64,000 bases of DNA from Methylaequor sp045563055 (GTDB lineage: Bacteria; Pseudomonadota; Alphaproteobacteria; Methylaequorales; Methylaequoraceae): positions 1 to 64,000 of the forward strand of contig JBJKUR010000001.1 of the NCBI GenBank assembly GCA_045563055.1. The letters are read 5' to 3'. A program made the position numbers and the translations under genes. A model generated the notes under the pieces. That model saw only the letters and a program-made list of their open reading frames with translations, was not told the DNA's origin and did no database searches. This document shows, piece after piece, positions 60,835 through 64,000 of the stretch. Position 1 is the stretch's first letter; each line of letters opens with the position of its first letter.

Positions 60835-61335
60835 CTAACTTAATTTGGGATAGACAACCTCTTGCTCCGGTGGATACGGCGATTTTGATTTAAAAGTTTC
60901 AAAACCTTTTGACTCCCAGAATATTTGAGAAAATCTATTGACTTTCTCCAATAATTCTAAAGTTGCTTCCTTGTCAATGTTTTGTTTGGCTTTAGAAGCT
61001 AGCAACATTATAGAGTGTGTTAAGTCATGTAATTCAGGAAACTTTTCGAGTTGTGGTTGTTTGAAATAATCTCCCCATATGACTCTTATTTCGTCTTTAA
61101 CTTTGTGGCCATGTTCTTCTTTTTGAGAAATTAATCTTGATAACTGTGCTTGATTGTCTATTGAAAGAGAATCCTTTTGTCTTATTTCTTCAATTAAATC
61201 GACAATTCTAATCATAGTAAGAACTGCTATTTGAGAAATAATTGGGTCATAGATCTTACACGGAATATCGCAATGTGCTGAAACCGTATTAAATGGTCTT
61301 ATTTTATTTAAATTTTTTAAGAATTTGTATAGCAT
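60835..61335 (-). CDS. sodN: nickel superoxide dismutase precursor
   Basis: 166 residues. After a 20-residue leader ending NTVSA comes the nickel hook HCDIPCKIYDP: His21, Cys22 and Cys26 become the nickel ligands His1, Cys2 and Cys6 once the leader is removed, and Tyr29 is the active-site Tyr9. The rest is the four-helix bundle of the hexameric enzyme, with HDLTHSIMLLASKAKQ near 108 and a FWESKGF segment near 140. It disproportionates superoxide without iron or manganese, typical of marine bacteria. Its protease gene follows. Confidence 0.95.
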   Translation of the reverse strand: MLYKFLKNLNKIRPFNTVSAHCDIPCKIYDPIISQIAVLTMIRIVDLIEEIRQKDSLSIDNQAQLSRLISQKEEHGHKVKDEIRVIWGDYFKQPQLEKFPELHDLTHSIMLLASKAKQNIDKEATLELLEKVNRFSQIFWESKGFETFKSKSPYPPEQEVVYPKLS

Positions 61336-61374
61336 AGTATTACCTTTGTAAATGTATTGATGATTATAGTATTA

Positions 61375-61388
61375 AGTTTATATAAACT
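61375..61388. promoter_or_regulatory. palindrome in the sodN / divergent-gene gap
   Basis: A perfect 14-base palindrome, AGTTTATATAAACT, lies in the 101-base gap between sodN (start 61335, minus) and the gene starting at 61437 (plus). It could be an operator for sodN or the divergent gene. In AT-rich DNA such a palindrome may be chance. Confidence 0.3.
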
Positions 61389-61436
61389 ATAAATACAAAA
61401 TTTACAGATTTATTTTAAAAATTATTTTGGATTTTT

Positions 61437-62024
61437 ATGACTTTAAATAAAAATAATTTATTTTATGTAAGAAATTTACAGAAAAAAATGTATTTTCCAA
61501 ATGATGAATTTATAAGTGCATTATTTATGCTTGAAAAATTTCTTTTCGATAATTTTAGCTTTACAGAAGAAGCCCCACTTAAAATTATCAAACAGAAATG
61601 GATATATGATTCTATTGAAAAAGATGATTACACAAATGATGTTACAAAAAATTTTGAATCTTTTAGTGATTTGCAATTAAAAAATAAAGTTTTAGATCTA
61701 ATTGAAACTTTTAGTGCAATTCCAAATGTCGATAATAAAAATAAATTTCTGGAGAAGTTTCAAAAGTTCAATAAAAAATTCAATTTACTCATTAATATGA
61801 GAAGTAATTCATTTGCAACCTCAATGAACTTCCAACTTATTTTACTAATTTATGTAAAGAAATTTCAAACAAATAATTGGCTATCTGATAAATATTTTGG
61901 TGATAATGCAAGTTGTGATGCATTTGAAATTGTCTTTATAGAAATTTTTAAAAAAAAAAATATCTTTAATATCTCCAAAAGCTATTATTTACTTAAATTA
62001 ATCTTAAAACTAATAAGGGGATGA
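61437..62024 (+). CDS. divergent squalene/phytoene synthase-like protein (NDUFAF6-like)
   Basis: 195 residues, all-helical, no membrane segment. The N-terminal YFPNDEFISALFMLEKFL and the following EEAPLKIIKQKWIYDSIEKDD resemble the first two helices of squalene/phytoene synthase-fold proteins (the LQWWRDAI region). In alphaproteobacteria a NDUFAF6-type member of that family, linked to complex I assembly, lies downstream of secDF, supporting the call. The Asp-rich prenyl-diphosphate motifs are not evident and the protein is short (family usually over 250), so catalysis is unlikely. The match is by eye. Confidence 0.5.
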   Translation: MTLNKNNLFYVRNLQKKMYFPNDEFISALFMLEKFLFDNFSFTEEAPLKIIKQKWIYDSIEKDDYTNDVTKNFESFSDLQLKNKVLDLIETFSAIPNVDNKNKFLEKFQKFNKKFNLLINMRSNSFATSMNFQLILLIYVKKFQTNNWLSDKYFGDNASCDAFEIVFIEIFKKKNIFNISKSYYLLKLILKLIRG

Positions 62025-62281
62025 TAAAAAGACTACTGATATTAATTTTTTTCATTGTTTTGATAAATTTATGCATTTTTGTTCTTTTAGATCCTATTAA
62101 TCTAATTGTACATCTTCTTGTCAGCATTTTTTTCACTTTAAATTATTTTATAGCAGTTATTTTAAATGATATCCGAATTTTTATGCTCAAAATACCTTAC
62201 TCACAATTCACAAAGAATAATGAATTTACTGCTGAAGATCATCCAATAATTAAATCTGCACGTCAGCGTTTAGGAAAATAG
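62021..62281 (+). CDS. small membrane protein of unknown function
   Basis: 86 residues: two closely spaced hydrophobic helices (about 4-22 and 28-52), then a hydrophilic tail ending HPIIKSARQRLGK. It overlaps the preceding phytoene-synthase-like gene by 4 bases (ATGA), so the two are co-translated. Family not recognised. It ends 9 bases from the convergent uvrA. Confidence 0.55.
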   Translation: MIKRLLILIFFIVLINLCIFVLLDPINLIVHLLVSIFFTLNYFIAVILNDIRIFMLKIPYSQFTKNNEFTAEDHPIIKSARQRLGK

Positions 62282-62290
62282 ATCCTACCG

Positions 62291-64000
62291 TTATTTTTCT
62301 AAAAAATCTTTTAAACAATCTGAAGTGTCATTCTTTTTTTGTACTAATAGGTCTTCAACCGGTCCCTCAAATAGAATGTACCCTCCCTTGTCGCCGCCTT
62401 CTGGTCCCAAATCTATTACCCAATCAGATGTTTTTATAACATCTAAATTGTGCTCTATTACTATAACAGTATTTCCGTCCTCAACAAACTTATGCAGAAT
62501 TTCAAGTAGTTTGCCGACGTCATGTGTGTGTAAACCAGTCGTGGGTTCATCAAGAATATAAAATGTCTTTCCTGTGGATCTTTTTGAAAGTTCTTTGGCT
62601 AATTTGATTCTCTGAGCTTCACCTCCAGACAATGTGGTTGCTGATTGTCCGATCTTAATATACTCCAGTCCAACTTTTTTGAGAGTTTCAAGTTTTTTTG
62701 AAATAGAGGGTATTGCTTTAAAAAAGATAAGACCTTCTTCCACAGTCATATTTAAAACATCTGCAATGCTTTTGTTTTTAAATTTTACTTCCAAAGTTTC
62801 TCTATTAAACCTTTTTCCTTTGCAGAGATCGCAAGTTACAAATACATCAGATAGAAAATGCATTTCGATTCTTAATAATCCATCTCCTTGACAATTTTCA
62901 CATCTCCCCCCCTTTACATTGAAAGAGAATCTCCCTGGTTTATATCCTCTTGCCCTAGCCTCCGGTAAGTTTGAATACCATTCTCTAATAAAGTTAAAGC
63001 ATCCCGTGTAGGTTGCAGGATTAGACCTCGGAGTTCTGCCGATAGGTGTCTGATCAATTTGAATGATTTTATCTAAATTCTGGTACCCCTTAATTTCAGA
63101 GTATGGAAGTGCTGGTTCACTACCATTATTCATTTTTTTAGACAATGCTTTATATAGGGTTTCAATTACCAAGGAAGATTTACCACCACCTGAAACACCA
63201 GTTACACTGATAAATTTTTTCAATGGAAATTTAATGTTAACATCTTTTAAATTATTTCCTTTGGCTCCTGATATTTCGATGCAGAGGTTGGATGAATTGT
63301 TCTTTTTTCTATTAATTGGGATAGATAGTTTTTTTGATAGGTACATACCTGTGAGACTTTTTTTATTTTTCTTAATATCATTAGGTTTCCCCTCTGCAAT
63401 AATCTCACCTCCGTTTATTCCAGCTCCAATACCGACATCGACAACATAATCACTTTCTAATATTGTTTCCTCATCATGCTCAACAACAAGTACAGAGTTA
63501 CCTAAATCTCGAAGTTTTTTTAAAGTTTTAATTAACTTTTTATTATCACGTTGATGCAAACCAATTGATGGTTCATCTAAAACATACAAAACACCTGTAA
63601 GTCCAGAACCAATTTGAGAAGCCAGCCTGATTCTTTGACTTTCTCCACCTGAGAGAGTGTTTGAGCTTCTTGAAAGTTGAAGGTAACCCAACCCAACGTT
63701 ATTTAAAAAAGATAATCTGTCTATAATTTCTTTTATAATCTTGTTGGAGATTTGTTTTTTAAAATCAGAGAGATTTCTTTCAAGTTCTAAAAACCAATAC
63801 AATAAGTTCTCAATTGAAAAGTCTGAAATTTCACTTATATTTTTGTCATTAATTTTAATAGCTAGGGCCTCATTCTTTAATCTGGTCCCCTCACATTTTT
63901 CGCATGAAACTTTGCTGAGATATTTATTTAATTCATCTCTCTGCCATTGATCTGATCTTTTAAGCTTATTGTTAAGAAAACCAATAACTCCATCAAATAA
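62291..64000 (-). CDS. uvrA: excinuclease ABC subunit A, C-terminal part (runs off the window)
   Basis: 569 visible residues; the frame stays open to base 64000, so the N-terminal part lies outside and the apparent start at 63802 is an internal TTG. Seen are one zinc-finger half CEKCEGTRLKNEAL, the signature LSGGESQRIRLASQIGSGLTGVLYVLDEPSIGLH, and the second Walker A GVSGGGKSSLV. The second zinc module (CENCQGDG ... CDLCKGKRF) and second signature TLSGGEAQRIKLAKEL with FYILDEPTTGLH follow. UvrA scans DNA for bulky damage and loads UvrB. No disruption is visible. Confidence 0.97.
   Translation of the reverse strand, partial: LFDGVIGFLNNKLKRSDQWQRDELNKYLSKVSCEKCEGTRLKNEALAIKINDKNISEISDFSIENLLYWFLELERNLSDFKKQISNKIIKEIIDRLSFLNNVGLGYLQLSRSSNTLSGGESQRIRLASQIGSGLTGVLYVLDEPSIGLHQRDNKKLIKTLKKLRDLGNSVLVVEHDEETILESDYVVDVGIGAGINGGEIIAEGKPNDIKKNKKSLTGMYLSKKLSIPINRKKNNSSNLCIEISGAKGNNLKDVNIKFPLKKFISVTGVSGGGKSSLVIETLYKALSKKMNNGSEPALPYSEIKGYQNLDKIIQIDQTPIGRTPRSNPATYTGCFNFIREWYSNLPEARARGYKPGRFSFNVKGGRCENCQGDGLLRIEMHFLSDVFVTCDLCKGKRFNRETLEVKFKNKSIADVLNMTVEEGLIFFKAIPSISKKLETLKKVGLEYIKIGQSATTLSGGEAQRIKLAKELSKRSTGKTFYILDEPTTGLHTHDVGKLLEILHKFVEDGNTVIVIEHNLDVIKTSDWVIDLGPEGGDKGGYILFEGPVEDLLVQKKNDTSDCLKDFLEK

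Noticed and set aside
63803..64000. Possible 5' truncation of uvrA at 63802
   Set aside because: The reading frame continues without a stop to the window edge and encodes conserved UvrA sequence (CEKCEGTRLKNEAL), so the gene is only cut by the window.
1..64000. CRISPR arrays, insertion sequences or long direct repeats
   Set aside because: None seen by eye on reading the window; the only internal repeats are protein repeats (propellers, LysM, RND halves) and homopolymer A/T runs.

Overview
The window is strongly AT-rich, densely packed chromosomal DNA from what looks like a streamlined, probably marine, alphaproteobacterium. The support is gene order and gene content: pcm-like/tolC/valS, argS/SPOR/nagZ/scpA/scpB/tatABC/serS/pcm/nlpD, yajC/secD/secF, an NDUFS4-type complex I accessory subunit, a nickel superoxide dismutase, and many 1-14 nt gene overlaps with almost no intergenic space. 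I cannot name the lineage from sequence reading alone. No stretch over 300 bases lacks a gene. The longest gene-poor stretch (38855-39133) holds two tRNAs, and the first 172 bases show nothing I recognise.

Left part (1-10.3 kb). After an FkbM methyltransferase comes a likely copper-related pair (DUF2946-like small protein and Met/His-rich outer-membrane protein), then three small exported proteins, yaaA and a membrane glycosyltransferase. On the minus strand follow an aldehyde dehydrogenase, a DUF485/ActP acetate uptake pair and an HTH protein, i.e. a C2 module (aldehyde to acetate, and acetate uptake). folE and hisI follow.

C1 and central carbon (10.3-22.5 kb). fhcA (formyltransferase/hydrolase complex subunit A of tetrahydromethanopterin-linked formaldehyde oxidation) is divergent from folE, with a perfect 9-bp inverted repeat between them. 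No other fhc gene is present. A nine-gene minus-strand train carries a small protein, an exported SRPBCC protein, a YVTN beta-propeller, tkt, pgk, fba, rpe and an RND efflux pump with its adaptor. gap, which often lies between tkt and pgk, is absent.

Accessory middle (22.5-39.1 kb). This holds an HpnN-like RND lipid transporter, a glycine-zipper lipoprotein, a phage-type ATP-dependent DNA ligase overlapping a Cas4-like PD-(D/E)XK family protein, and a minus-strand sulfur operon (cysK, sseA, metC). The sulfur operon runs on into an NDUFS4-like subunit, an unknown protein, a lipoprotein methyltransferase, an MTA/SAH-nucleosidase-like protein and a spore-photoproduct-lyase-like radical SAM enzyme. 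An exported propeller with an ABC-2 exporter, a glycosyltransferase/epimerase pair, tRNA-Asn and tRNA-Cys complete the region.

Housekeeping right part (39.1-64 kb). It contains pcm-like, tolC, valS, an alpha/beta hydrolase, ilvD, xthA and erpA. A twelve-gene run from dgt to nlpD follows, including tatA, and then a DUF815 ATPase. yajC/secD/secF come next, followed by sodN with its maturation protease, a divergent phytoene-synthase-like (NDUFAF6-like) protein, and uvrA running off the right edge.

The most interesting items are the spore-photoproduct-lyase-like/nucleosidase/lipoprotein-methyltransferase operon, the ligase/nuclease pair with an altered catalytic position, and the isolated fhcA opposite folE with a candidate operator.
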